A stretch of 64,000 nucleotides of DNA from Sipunculus nudus (lineage: Eukaryota > Annelida > Sipuncula > Golfingiida > Sipunculidae), in assembly GCA_026874595.1 (NCBI GenBank), contig CM049313.1, positions 55,720,159-55,784,158 on the forward strand, written 5' to 3'. Both the position numbers and the translations under genes were made by a program. Below the pieces are notes generated by a model. The model was not told the origin of the DNA and did not search any database. It was given only the letters and a program-made list of their open reading frames with translations. Positions within the stretch are counted from its first letter, which is position 1. Every line of letters begins with the position of its first letter. Below, piece by piece: positions 62,801 through 64,000 of this stretch.

Positions 62801-62913
62801 AACACAATACTGTTACGTTTACGCATGCTCTCTGCATGGTCAGAACGTATGTACTCGTCAACGATCTGCTTCCATCTTCTCCGACATAACCATCCACGGA
62901 AAAAACTCTGCAC
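226..62913 (-). CDS. RASGRF: RasGRF-type guanine nucleotide exchange factor, internal part of gene (12 exons)
   Basis: Multi-exon gene read on the minus strand. Exons in transcript order are 62660-62913, 52141-52220, 34272-34465, 29437-29547, 26520-26637, 23127-23299, 18594-18672, 17818-18029, 13155-13237, 4914-4989, 2429-2643 and 226-422. All introns are GT-AG and the phase carries through every junction without a stop (about 597 codons). The product has an IQ motif, a DH domain, a PH domain, a REM domain and a linker, the domain order of vertebrate RasGRF1/2. From family knowledge, RasGRFs are Ca2+/calmodulin-responsive cytoplasmic and membrane-associated GEFs: DH-PH acts on Rac and the C-terminal CDC25 domain acts on Ras. 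The PH1/coiled-coil N-terminus (beyond 64000) and the CDC25 domain (before position 1) are outside the window, so start, stop and promoter are not seen. Gene identity is very secure; whether this is the only RasGRF paralogue cannot be told. Confidence 0.96.
645..1678 (+). repeat. Family A element, copy A1
   Basis: About 1.03 kb in the REM-linker intron. The left end is a diverged form of the family start (TGTATCCACTAAAATC near 674). The core alternates two unit types that carry the palindrome GGTGGCGCCACC (exact at 792-803 and 1205-1216, one-base variants near 927, 1058 and 1348) and GAGATATGAGTGA-like blocks. The right end carries GTATCCACAAAAC and TTTTGGCGGAAAC, a decayed terminal hairpin. 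No coding capacity. Confidence 0.8.
2429..2643 (-). CDS. RASGRF: RasGRF exon: REM domain core
   Basis: 215 bp, phase 0 in, phase 2 out. It encodes [36 protein letters not shown] and [17 protein letters not shown], nearly identical to the vertebrate RasGRF REM helices that stabilise the catalytic CDC25 domain. It ends [11 protein letters not shown] plus AG. Acceptor GTAACAG is immediately upstream (2644-2646 on the plus strand reads ctg) and is the first unit of a 45-bp minisatellite in which many units carry the same acceptor. Donor GTCAGTAC is at 2421-2428. An in-frame ATG at 2598 is internal. Confidence 0.96.
2644..3890. repeat. 45-bp minisatellite next to the REM exon, carrying splice-acceptor copies
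   Basis: About 16 degenerate units, spaced about 45 bp, each like ctgttacaaaaaataaatca followed by atgttggatgtg and a short variable part. They start at the first intron base upstream of the REM exon and are interrupted by element B1 (2789-3327). On the minus strand a typical unit reads TTTATTTTTTGTAACAG, a pyrimidine tract plus AG acceptor. Units far from the exon are more diverged (CATAACAG forms) and some have lost the AG (GTAACAC). Confidence 0.85.
2789..3327 (+). mobile_element. Family B element, copy B1 (complete, single core unit)
   Basis: 539 bp inserted in the 45-bp minisatellite. It begins AACAAG + TGACCCATGGGTCA (14-bp palindrome) + TGACGCTCAGCTGACTGG. Its core has GGTGGCGCCACC at 2984-2995 and a GAGATATTGAAG block. 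It ends with a GACGGACGACGGAC-type tract, then the hairpin 3294-3322 (arms AGCTCAGATGACT and AGTCAGCTGAGCT, loop TTC) and AAAAA. The 5' GCTCAGCTGAC is an inverted match to the 3' GTCAGCTGAGC. The minisatellite phase resumes directly after the A run, so a target duplication, if any, is hidden in As. Confidence 0.8.
3891..4913. other. Intron sequence with nothing recognised
   Basis: AT-rich intron between the minisatellite and the exon at 4914-4989. Overlapping short open frames near 4407-4645 on the minus strand show no family resemblance and no codon signal. Confidence 0.6.
4914..4989 (-). CDS. RASGRF: RasGRF exon: start of REM domain
   Basis: 76 bp, phase 2 in, phase 0 out. It reads [19 protein letters not shown] then SCKVPQ. 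The DDxDIxFSxTxNSCKV signature is the entry to the Ras exchanger motif of RasGRF. Acceptor CAG is at 4990-4992. The donor GTATTTC (4907-4913) is weak, but phase and homology fix it. Confidence 0.94.
5348..5694. mobile_element. Family F TIR element, copy F3 (short, MITE-like)
   Basis: About 347 bp. The left end reads aaggccaaaaaaaaat then gtttggttctcaggcac. The right end, read on the minus strand, is aggtaaaaaaaaataaagg then catggttctcaggcacc. So it has terminal inverted repeats, and the inner part after CTCAGGCAC is homologous to copy F1 (ttaaaccc then catcaaa). No coding capacity. Superfamily not assigned. Confidence 0.65.
5695..7149. other. Intron sequence with nothing recognised
   Basis: AT-rich intron. 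Short open frames (for example 6521-6778 plus and 6660-6941 minus) overlap one another on opposite strands and resemble no protein I know. Confidence 0.55.
7150..7616 (+). mobile_element. 3' end of an L2/CR1-like LINE (ORF2 C-terminus and 3' tail)
   Basis: The frame at 7172-7510 contains [20 protein letters not shown] followed by [17 protein letters not shown]. The xRSFxxxAPKxWNSLP...SFKxxxKxYL pattern is the well-known C-terminus of LINE ORF2 proteins of the CR1/L2 group. It is followed by a 3' UTR ending in GGCGCTATATAAATACTATA and an (ATT)n tail, the usual end of L2-like LINEs. The reverse transcriptase and endonuclease parts are absent (5'-truncated copy). The longer overlapping minus-strand frame is its antisense shadow. 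Confidence 0.8.
8273..8317. repeat. Perfect 45-nt inverted repeat (22-bp arms, 1-nt centre)
   Basis: Left arm attaagggtattaacatgtg plus gt, centre g at 8295, then the exact reverse complement. It would form a near-loopless cruciform. It stands alone in the intron 215 bp before element F1 and is not part of a recognised terminal repeat. Confidence 0.9.
8532..9571. mobile_element. Family F TIR element, copy F1 (about 1.04 kb)
   Basis: The left end reads aggccaaataaaatattata then tgtttctcaggcac. The right end on the minus strand reads aaggcaaaaaaaattaacaa then tatgtatctcaggcac, so the termini are inverted repeats of about 35 bp. The interior (TCTTTAAATAAACACTTGGA, then AACATGGCTGCCAT and AATTAAAATTT blocks) is shared with copy F2 at 28111-28785. 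There is a poly-C run near 9507-9516. No transposase frame. Confidence 0.7.
9572..10140. other. Intron sequence with nothing recognised
   Basis: AT-rich sequence without open frames of note or recognised repeats. Confidence 0.5.
10180..10345. repeat. Short minisatellite with G-run
   Basis: Four or five degenerate copies of a unit like cataatgtaagtggggtccc (about 25-30 bp) with a run of about 18 Gs near 10285-10302. Confidence 0.75.
10346..13154. other. Long intron stretch with nothing recognised
   Basis: No exon, RNA gene or repeat family could be identified. Around 10440-10820 the phrase aaggtcaa(a) recurs loosely, suggesting an old degenerate repeat. A lone ggtggcaccac occurs near 12210 without a family context. 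Confidence 0.5.
13155..13237 (-). CDS. RASGRF: RasGRF exon: PH2-REM linker
   Basis: 83 bp, phase 0 in, phase 2 out. Translation: [18 protein letters not shown], then [10 protein letters not shown]. RasGRF1 has CVDNIRCNG at the start of this linker and a VTVPQ motif near its end, so length and anchor residues agree. Acceptor CAG is at 13238-13240 and donor GTAAGTC at 13148-13154. A family A repeat begins about 200 bp upstream in the intron. Confidence 0.92.
14529..14588 (-). repeat. Partial 3' LTR of the Gypsy element (last 60 bp)
   Basis: Matches 16857-16916 with two substitutions (positions 14532 and 14566 area, t/c and a/c). It ends ATAACA next to the target duplication. The first about 118 bp of this LTR are missing, removed with the integrase end of the element. 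Confidence 0.88.
14671..16821 (-). pseudogene. Gypsy gag-protease-RT remnant
   Basis: A long frame (14671-16713, 680 codons) extended upstream in the same frame to an ATG at 16819-16821, interrupted by one TAG at 16753-16755. Visible domains are a gag capsid-like region, zinc knuckles ([16 protein letters not shown] region and [14 protein letters not shown]), an aspartic protease site ([12 protein letters not shown]), and RT motifs ([46 protein letters not shown]). A TGA ends the frame in the RT-RNase H connection, where sequence continues for about 30 codons before the deletion junction. This is a defective copy: two stops and no RNase H or integrase. It is unrelated to the host gene and lies in antisense-free (same) orientation to it. 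Confidence 0.92.
16857..17034 (-). repeat. 5' LTR of the Gypsy element
   Basis: 178 bp. On the minus strand it begins TGTGATATCCTTG and ends GAGAGATATGACA, so TG...CA boundaries. Directly downstream is CTGGTGACGAGCTGAAC, in the place of a primer binding site. Boundaries are fixed by the target duplication on one side and by the partial 3' LTR on the other. Confidence 0.85.
17818..18029 (-). CDS. RASGRF: RasGRF exon: C-terminal half of PH2 domain
   Basis: 212 bp, phase 1 in, phase 0 out. After a variable loop ([16 protein letters not shown]) it reads [26 protein letters not shown] and [13 protein letters not shown], the last strand and C-terminal helix of PH2 with its invariant Trp. Acceptor CAG is at 18030-18032 and donor GTAGGTT at 17811-17817. 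The 564-bp intron to the preceding exon is the shortest in the window. Confidence 0.95.
18030..18593. other. Short intron, nothing else seen
   Basis: Whole 564-bp intron between the two PH2 exons. AT-rich, no repeat family recognised. Confidence 0.6.
18594..18672 (-). CDS. RASGRF: RasGRF exon: PH2 domain, middle
   Basis: 79 bp, phase 0 in, phase 1 out. It reads [20 protein letters not shown] then FYFDDE. The I-x-L-x-D-C-T-L-V-E block is the PH2 strand that reads VISLIDCTLLEEPE in RasGRF1. The acidic/serine tail is the variable PH loop. Acceptor CAG is at 18673-18675 and donor GTAAGT at 18588-18593. Only the short central block is conserved, so confidence is slightly lower than for the other exons. 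Confidence 0.9.
18673..20980. other. Intron sequence with nothing recognised
   Basis: No exon or repeat recognised. Scattered short open frames on both strands lack any family resemblance. Confidence 0.5.
20991..21024. repeat. Poly-C and (AC)n microsatellite
   Basis: A run of ten Cs followed by about 12 AC dinucleotides. Confidence 0.95.
22040..22845. repeat. Minisatellite of 36- and 39-bp units
   Basis: About 20 units of the form caccaccagctgtaacaca, tccagtcataacctc, ctcta. At 22050-22320 units are degenerate and about 39 bp or longer, at 22330-22590 they are 36 bp (ACCTCTACACC without the CTC repeat, with CATAGCC), and at 22640-22840 they are 39 bp and nearly identical. Because both periods are multiples of three, open frames of up to 134 codons appear on both strands; these are by-products and not genes. 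Confidence 0.93.
23127..23299 (-). CDS. RASGRF: RasGRF exon: first half of PH2 domain
   Basis: 173 bp, phase 1 in, phase 0 out. It encodes [20 protein letters not shown] and then [20 protein letters not shown] ending HLAK. The alternation of strands and the [12 protein letters not shown] strand pair match the start of the second PH domain of RasGRF (RasGRF1 has CFLFSKHLIICTR at this place). Acceptor TATAG is at 23300-23304 and donor GTTAGA at 23121-23126. Both junctions are supported by phase. Confidence 0.95.
23404..23946. mobile_element. Foldback-type element with long inverted arms
   Basis: Arm 23404-23551 and arm 23800-23946 are imperfect reverse complements over about 147 bp. The inner part is best conserved: ggaaggtttgtcctggctta in arm one is matched by its exact complement in arm two. 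The outer ends are gtccagaact and agttctggac. The 250-bp centre has no open frame. No clear target duplication was found. Confidence 0.75.
24313..26020 (+). mobile_element. Family E element, copy E1, carrying a TIR transposon insertion
   Basis: The 5' end is actagaatatcagcagaag followed by a hairpin (GCTGACA / TGTCAGC). After the 660-bp insertion (24372-25031) it resumes at gtttagaggtggtaacag. The core has about three 300-bp units with tcaaggtcacccatcttcga, GAGATATCCCGCTCACAAGG, and a palindrome site (ggtggcgccCctg at 25379, gtggcgccacc at 25681). It ends in ACGGACAGACGGACGGACAG, a hairpin AGCCCATCAGCC / GGGCTGAGGGCT and AAAAA. Without the insertion it would be about 1.05 kb, like E2. Confidence 0.8.
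24372..25031. mobile_element. 660-bp TIR DNA transposon with 9-bp target duplication
   Basis: Flanked by gtttagagg at 24363-24371 and 25032-25040. The left terminus is ggaaccagtcgtttcgtcac and the right terminus on the minus strand is ggataccagtcgattcgtca; the match continues for about 40 bp through cacagtcatttcgtcaccaa. The paralogous empty site is visible in E2 (tgtttataggtggtaacag near 47700). A 9-bp duplication suggests a Mutator-like or related group, but the interior codes for no recognisable transposase; the open frame at 24648-24842 is not recognised. Confidence 0.88.
26021..26519. other. Intron sequence with nothing recognised
   Basis: AT-rich stretch between element E1 and the DH-PH junction exon. 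Confidence 0.5.
26520..26637 (-). CDS. RASGRF: RasGRF exon: DH-PH junction
   Basis: 118 bp, phase 0 in, phase 1 out. The translation includes [17 protein letters not shown] and [12 protein letters not shown], the linker helix that joins DH to PH2. The acceptor follows a run of Ts ending TTTTTCAG (26638 onward). The donor GTAATTTAC (26511-26519) lacks the usual purine at +3/+4 but phase and homology on both sides require it. Confidence 0.95.
26824..26843. repeat. Poly-G run
   Basis: About 20 consecutive Gs, 190 bp upstream (in gene sense) of the DH-PH junction exon acceptor. Confidence 0.95.
27640..27722 (+). repeat. Family B 3' fragment
   Basis: Reads gtcctgttaatggactgaca then aatggacaaagagtgattgc and agctcagatgactttat, a decayed form of the family B tail that stops inside the terminal hairpin. 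Confidence 0.6.
28111..28785. mobile_element. Family F element, copy F2 (left end missing)
   Basis: It shares the interior of F1 (tctttaaataaacacttggg, aacatggctgccat-like segment, aattaaaatttaa) and its right end (ttgcctgagaaacataacat, then attttgcctta). The left terminus with CTCAGGCAC is absent. Confidence 0.7.
29437..29547 (-). CDS. RASGRF: RasGRF exon: end of DH domain
   Basis: 111 bp, exactly 37 codons, phase 0 on both sides. It reads [20 protein letters not shown], then [17 protein letters not shown]. The PRY motif and the HELLAHTP block are diagnostic of the C-terminal DH helix of RasGRF. Acceptor CAG is at 29548-29550, preceded by ATATTTA, and donor GTAAGT is at 29431-29436. Confidence 0.96.
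29548..32303. other. Intron sequence with nothing recognised
   Basis: 2.75 kb between the last DH exon and element B2. No repeat, exon or RNA gene recognised. Confidence 0.5.
32304..33797 (+). mobile_element. Family B element, copy B2, with four tandem core units
   Basis: Same 5' end as B1 (AACAAG + TGACCCATGGGTCA + TGACGCTAAGCTGACTGG) and same 3' end (GTCAGCTGAGCTAAAAA), but the roughly 340-bp core is repeated four times. Palindrome sites begin near 32498 (damaged), 32835 (lost), 33154-33165 (exact GGTGGCGCCACC) and 33492-33503 (ggtggctccacc). Each unit has GGATATGGGTAACAGAGACC and a gttacgatttgtgcc block, so apparent open frames recur (for example 33599-33844). The left arm of the 3' hairpin is partly deleted. 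Confidence 0.85.
33798..34271. other. Intron sequence with nothing recognised
   Basis: AT-rich, between element B2 and the central DH exon. Confidence 0.5.
34272..34465 (-). CDS. RASGRF: RasGRF exon: central DH domain
   Basis: 194 bp, phase 1 in, phase 0 out. It encodes [20 protein letters not shown] followed by [19 protein letters not shown] and ends [13 protein letters not shown]. The TFLTYPM block precedes the PRY signature of the last conserved DH helices, which contact the Rho-family GTPase in DH proteins. Acceptor AG lies at 34466-34467 after a short pyrimidine tract (GTCTTTCTTGG). Donor GTGAGG is at 34266-34271. Confidence 0.96.
34466..35640. other. Intron sequence, microsatellite only
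   Basis: Contains a (GT)n run near 34690-34708. The open frame at 34823-35008 on the plus strand is GC-richer than its surroundings but resembles no known protein. Confidence 0.5.
35641..35707. repeat. (AT)n microsatellite
   Basis: About 60 bp of uninterrupted AT. Confidence 0.95.
35708..36835. other. Intron sequence with nothing firmly recognised
   Basis: 35790-35990 contains a decayed block (gatgatgccactactct, aaagttttaggcaatcca, gatattagagcttttgtatg) that may be an old family B unit. The rest is AT-rich and unassigned. Confidence 0.45.
36850..36945. repeat. (CTCTGT)n / (CT)n simple repeat
   Basis: Imperfect ctctgtctctgtctct run; it makes the minus-strand frame at 36768-37061 rich in Arg, Asp and Glu, which is an artefact. 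Confidence 0.93.
37310..38715 (+). mobile_element. Mosaic element: B-like 5' end, family A (A2-type) core, family B tail
   Basis: It starts AACTAGT + GGCCCATGGGCC + ATGATGCTCAGCTGA, the palindrome/subterminal form of family B-type ends. From about 37440 the body is A2-type units (gtgccacctgtctggtttnc, atgccaaattt, gagatatgagcaatttt). At about 38456 it changes abruptly to the family B body (attattctcgggagtacttt, gatatgggtaaaagagacc) with two copies of ccaggnccagnggttacga followed by gatttgtgc. It runs out at 38715, where a new AACAAG start begins. Confidence 0.75.
38716..41240 (+). mobile_element. Family D element, copy D1
   Basis: It begins AACAAG + GGTCCTATGGGTCAC + GGCGCTCAGCTG. The 3' half holds two tandem units of about 680 bp beginning at catgccatggtcaaaattgg (39951) and cgtgccatggtcaaagttgg (40631). 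Each has gggcccataactt, ttctggcatgtacatagg and gtggttttgatattaggcag. The tail is ACGGACGGACGGATGGACAG-like, then hairpin 41207-41235 (arms AGCTCAGATGACT and AGTCAGCTGAGCT, loop TAT) and AAAAA. The assignment of 38716-39930 to the same element rests only on the 5' end and is uncertain. Confidence 0.7.
41241..41628 (+). mobile_element. Family B element, copy B3 (5' end missing, fused to D1)
   Basis: It starts directly after the AAAAA of D1 with tagagagaaaaaaatcgtaa, an internal family B position that itself follows AAAAA in B1 (ctcaaaaatagag). It continues with ggaggcaccaccacttggca, ggatatgg-like and gttacgatttctgc blocks and ends gtcagctgagcttaaaaa. Confidence 0.8.
41797..42245. repeat. Tandem repeat of about 170 bp, three degenerate units
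   Basis: Recurring blocks: catgaaaacctaggaaatca / catgaaaacttgggtctaca / caagaaaacctagttctata; tgtttgaccaattatcatgg / tgtttgaccaactatcttgg; tttcatcaatggggatccta / tttcatcaatggcagcccca; ttgcatattaaaaaac. It does not match families A to F. Confidence 0.7.
42568..43754 (+). mobile_element. Family A element, copy A4 (best complete copy)
   Basis: 1.19 kb. The 5' end is agaatacgggtagtcgacaa (hairpin TAGTCG/CGACTA, loop ACAAG), then tgtatccggctaaatcaga. The core alternates two unit types with exact GGTGGCGCCACC at 42992-43003, 43142-43153 and 43420-43431, plus variants. It carries a CGGCGGCGGTGGCGACGGCG tract near 43685. The 3' end is a hairpin at 43723-43753 (arms GTATCCGCAAAAC and GTTTTGGCGGATAC, loop TCTT). 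The 3' arm is the inverse of the family's 5' TGTATCCGCCAAAA. Open frames reading [16 protein letters not shown] recur in every copy but are broken everywhere. Confidence 0.85.
43945..44134 (+). mobile_element. LINE 3' tail fragment
   Basis: Reads gtaggaccacgatggaaaca then agtttttt, and ends aataaactatactatactat. A ggaccacnatggaaanaagt segment followed by an A/T-rich 3' UTR with a short tandem tail is typical of CR1/L2-like LINE 3' ends. It interrupts the satellite-like array. No coding part is present. Confidence 0.6.
44608..44800. repeat. Long (AT)n array with duplicated insert
   Basis: About 190 bp of AT, TATAA and TATAAATA variants. The 14-mer ttgcgttttcttga occurs twice, at 44661-44674 and 44799-44812, each preceded by an AT run, so the array grew by duplicating a segment including unique flank. 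Confidence 0.92.
44820..47649. other. Long intron stretch with nothing recognised
   Basis: 2.8 kb inside the large DH intron. There is a short tandem duplication near 47475-47540 (gtacttgctgacattttgaa then agtatgtatgtaca). No exon or repeat family identified. Confidence 0.5.
47650..48754 (+). mobile_element. Family E element, copy E2
   Basis: 1.1 kb. The 5' end is actggaatatcggcagaagc; it continues through the intact empty site gtttataggtggtaacag, which shows the E1 insertion is secondary. The core has three units with gtcaaggtcacccat-like blocks, GAGATATCCC, palindrome variants (ggtggtgccacc near 48104, gatggcaccacc near 48403) and tcatagtaagttt. It ends ACGGACGGACGGACAAACAG, then hairpin AGCCCATCAGC / GGGCTCAGGGCT, then AAAAA. 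Confidence 0.82.
49003..49740 (+). mobile_element. Family C element, copy C1, with family A start fragment inside
   Basis: The start is AACAAG + GGCCTACAGGCC + TAATGCGAACCTGTGCA. A family A 5' fragment (aatacgggaagtcaacaagc to gattgagtggcaagg) lies at 49200-49286. The C body resumes with a palindrome variant (gttggcgccaccaatacctc, near 49321) and ttgcataaaatttggtaaag. No proper 3' end is seen; it fades near 49740. Confidence 0.65.
49760..50040. repeat. Minisatellite of cagacagtatctcaatatct-type units
   Basis: About ten degenerate copies of a roughly 26-bp unit (caacatcagacagtatctca and relatives). Confidence 0.8.
50041..52140. other. Intron sequence with nothing recognised
   Basis: 2.1 kb just downstream (gene sense) of the short DH exon. 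Several overlapping open frames near 51070-51990 on the plus strand are under 82 codons and match nothing known. Confidence 0.5.
52141..52220 (-). CDS. RASGRF: RasGRF exon: DH domain (short exon)
   Basis: 80 bp, too short to show as a long open frame. It completes the split Ser codon of the previous exon and reads [20 protein letters not shown] then WPTLVL, the DH helix segment that follows SIFLNS in RasGRF. Acceptor CAG is at 52221-52223 and donor GTGAGG at 52135-52140. It leaves in phase 1, and the G joins the next exon to give Gly-Asp-Leu-Phe. It sits alone between a 17.7-kb and a 10.4-kb intron. Confidence 0.94.
52221..53400. other. Intron sequence with nothing recognised
   Basis: AT-rich, between the short DH exon and the second Gypsy copy. 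Confidence 0.5.
53411..56418 (-). pseudogene. Gypsy gag-pol remnant with several frame breaks
   Basis: Pieces in order: gag start at 56418 (to a break at 56020); a zinc-knuckle remnant (CWRCGG and [12 protein letters not shown]) near 55700-55800; a protease site with DTGSA near 55471-55490; protease C-part [13 protein letters not shown] (55189-55404); RT N-part (54954-55205); RT palm (54538-54807); RT thumb [24 protein letters not shown] (54259-54534); RNase [19 protein letters not shown] (53841-54134); integrase zinc region [20 protein letters not shown] (53411-53854). At least six frameshifts or stops separate them. The RT active site reads RIDNIL where family members have YxDD, so this copy is catalytically dead as well as broken. 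Confidence 0.92.
56447..56622 (-). repeat. Probable 5' LTR of the second Gypsy copy
   Basis: On the minus strand it begins TGTTATATCTTGATATG and ends near GTCATAATA, followed by TTTGGCGACGAC, a plausible primer-binding region. The exact right boundary (a CA to TA change is needed) is inferred. Confidence 0.65.
56623..57042. other. Intron sequence with nothing recognised
   Basis: 420 bp between the Gypsy LTR and a cluster of element 5' ends. Confidence 0.5.
57043..57120 (+). repeat. Isolated 5' end of a B-like element
   Basis: AACTAGT + GGCCCATGGGCC + ATGACACTCAGCTGA then attcaaggaatgttgaacaa. The same 5' end opens the mosaic element at 37310. It is cut short by the AACAAG start of D2, 78 bp later. 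Confidence 0.7.
57121..59026 (+). mobile_element. Family D element, copy D2
   Basis: Start AACAAG + GGACCTATGGGTCAC + TGTGCTCAGCTGA. One core unit begins at cgtgccatggtcaaagttgg (58418) and is very close to the second unit of D1, including aaaggaacgaagtcgcaaag. The tail has an uninterrupted GGACGGACGGACGGAC tract, hairpin 58993-59021 (same arms as D1, loop TAT) and a run of As. The AT-rich middle (57300-58370) is not alignable to D1 by eye, so the left boundary is inferred. A G-run is near 58114. Confidence 0.7.
59136..61610 (+). mobile_element. Family C element, copy C2, with a family A copy inside
   Basis: Start AACAAG + GGCCTACAGGCC + TAATGCGAACCTGTGCA (the first 36 bases match C1). Copy A5 lies within. 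The C body resumes before 61080 with exact GGTGGCGCCACC at 61107-61118, then ccaatacctcaaaatcagat and gtttctgagattttaatttt. It ends in a GGCGGACGGCGGACGG tract, AGCTCACAGGTTCACTAAAAA (split here as AGCTCACAGG and TTCACTAAAAA). The 5' GAACCTGTG is an inverted match to the 3' CACAGGTTC. Confidence 0.75.
59312..60655 (+). repeat. Family A element, copy A5 (3' end missing)
   Basis: Start agaatatgggtagtcaacaa, tgtatccgcagaaatcagag. It has seven palindrome positions; exact GGTGGCGCCACC is at 60015-60026, 60292-60303 and 60441-60452. Units alternate gcataaatggttgcaggtgg type with gtgaatgtaggtggcgcc type. It ends in the pre-terminal block cagcagttcacatgtgacc, without the CGGCGG tract and hairpin of A4. 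Frames such as 59599-59784, 59877-60101 and 60154-60339 are the same repeat read three times. Confidence 0.85.
61611..62319 (+). mobile_element. Family B element, copy B4 (5' end missing, fused to C2)
   Basis: It starts directly after the AAAAA of C2 at tacaggtagtgctaccagtc, an internal family B position that follows AAAAA in other copies. It has three partial core units (gtgctaccag near 61620, gcgcccccag near 61845, ggcatcaccag near 61960), then the GGATATGGGTAACAGAGACC-like block, gacgacagacgaagcgtg and the terminal hairpin with TAAAAAA. Confidence 0.8.
62660..62913 (-). CDS. RASGRF: RasGRF exon: IQ motif and start of DH domain
   Basis: 254 bp, entering in phase 0 and leaving with two bases of a codon. 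It opens with the calmodulin-binding IQ motif [17 protein letters not shown] and continues through MRKRN and EEEYVNQL, the first conserved helix of the DH domain, to [11 protein letters not shown]. The acceptor CAG is at 62914-62916 and the donor GTAAGAC at 62653-62659. An in-frame ATG at 62925 lies in the intron and is not a start. The next exon in transcript order is 10.4 kb away. Very close to the vertebrate RasGRF sequence over its whole length. Confidence 0.96.
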
Positions 62914-64000
62914 CTGAAAAGGCACACAAAGTCAAATTATACTTACATACTGTGGATGACTTCACTTTCACGAATGCAAGTCCATAAAAAAAGTGGTTAA
63001 ATCTTGAACAAGAGCACCACGAGCATACATAATACACCTGTCATGTCTTGTGACCCCTGACCTCATTATAGGCACAAATTTTGCTTATGAATTTAATTCA
63101 GGTAAGAAACTCTATTGGTAAATATTTATAGTCAGCTTCAAGAAAATCCATCAAATTCATGTTGTCATCACCAAAGTTTGGTGACCCTTGACCTCATAAG
63201 ATATGCAAATATTTTTTTTTAAAGAATCAAACTCAGGCAAGATGTTATATCGGATAATACCTCTGCTGAGTTTCCATTGAATCCCTGGTAAGTTATCACA
63301 GCACCACTTCAAGTTAACAGCCTGATCATGGATGCATGGTGCCCTTACCAAAATATGACCTGCATGTCTAGGACAGGCATATATAAAAAGAAACCTTGTG
63401 AAGGTGACCCCATCAGCACAGCCAAGCAGGCATTTACATGATGACCAAATTTGTTATTAAGAGAGGATGTTGATCATGAAAAGCATCATGTTTTATTAAT
63501 TCTATGGTTAAAGGTCACATGAGCTAAGATTCTGAGAATATATTGACTTCTGGTTGTATTGTTAAATCTTAACACTCATAAAAAAAACATAAATAAATTT
63601 AAGAAATGTTAAACTCACATTTATGTAGTCTGCAACCACAGAATGTTAGAACATATGTAACTTACAGGTAAAGAATTGAAATAAAGGTATCTTTATGAAG
63701 TTGATCCCTTCAAATAAAACACTTCTTATTTGTTCTTTAGACACTTACCCTTATTTTTTTTAATGAATGAAGATACAAAATAAGCAATCTCCTTCACTTT
63801 TAAAGAGATGTCACCTTTAAAGCACTTTTTACATGACAAAACCAATACATTCTGGACCTGTATCCAATGAGAATGAGTGTTCATACATGTTATCCAAAAG
63901 ATAAAAAGTTTTGAAAAACCTGAATGCTTTATACACTGTGCAGCAGGCAGTTTTAAAATTGTCATATTAAAGGCCAAAGCATAATTCTGCAACTGTATCT
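62914..64000. other. Intron upstream of the IQ/DH exon
   Basis: No exon found. At 63006-63420 there is a decayed repeat beginning aacaagagcaccacgagcat with recurring tgaccyctgacctcat-like blocks (63050, 63183), perhaps another family with the same AACAAG type of start. The rest is AT-rich and unassigned. Confidence 0.45.

Noticed and set aside
62693..62987. Two overlapping plus-strand frames
   Set aside because: Antisense shadows of the IQ/DH exon of RasGRF.
1..64000. tRNA, rRNA or snRNA genes and tRNA-derived SINE heads
   Set aside because: No convincing A-box/B-box pair, cloverleaf or conserved RNA sequence was found on reading either strand; a tRNAscan/Infernal run would be decisive.

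Overview
The window is AT-rich metazoan nuclear DNA. It lies almost wholly inside one large gene on the minus strand, a RasGRF-type Ras/Rac guanine nucleotide exchange factor. Twelve consecutive coding exons were assembled by hand from GT-AG junctions and reading phase: 62660-62913, 52141-52220, 34272-34465, 29437-29547, 26520-26637, 23127-23299, 18594-18672, 17818-18029, 13155-13237, 4914-4989, 2429-2643 and 226-422. Together they give about 1.79 kb of continuous coding sequence (about 597 codons). In order they encode the IQ motif, the DH (Dbl homology) domain, the second PH domain, the REM (Ras exchanger motif) domain and the start of the Ser/Pro-rich linker. The N-terminal PH1/coiled-coil part lies beyond 64000 and the catalytic CDC25 domain lies before position 1, so no promoter or polyadenylation site of the gene is in view.

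The organism cannot be fixed from this window. The intron sizes (0.56 to 17.7 kb), the RasGRF sequence, Mag/K02A2.6-like Ty3/Gypsy fragments, L2-like LINE tails and very abundant elements with tandem cores (resembling the pearl/Helentron-derived elements described in bivalves) suggest a lophotrochozoan, most likely a mollusc.

The introns are filled with repeats. Five families (called A to E here) share a plan: a 5' end beginning AACAAG or AGAATA followed by a palindrome, a tandem core in which units carry the 12-bp palindrome GGTGGCGCCACC (families A, B, C, E), often a (GACG)n-like tract, and a 3' end that in A, B, D and E folds as a hairpin, followed by AAAAA in B to E. In A, B and D the 3' hairpin arm is complementary to the 5' subterminal sequence of the same family, so the two ends change together. 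I read them as non-autonomous rolling-circle (Helentron-like) elements, with moderate confidence.

Other elements are a Ty3/Gypsy retrotransposon with a 5-bp target duplication inserted in a family A element (14529-17034), a second, much-decayed Gypsy copy (about 53411-56622), a 660-bp inverted-repeat transposon with a 9-bp target duplication inside a family E element (24372-25031), a foldback element (23404-23946), a family F of TIR elements (three copies), two LINE 3' tails, several minisatellites and long AT arrays.

The observations most worth a second look are (i) the shared palindrome and covarying end architecture of families A to E, (ii) joins between elements at AAAAATA, and (iii) a 45-bp minisatellite next to the REM exon in which many units carry a copy of that exon's 3' splice site. 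No RNA genes, CRISPR arrays or other protein-coding genes could be supported.
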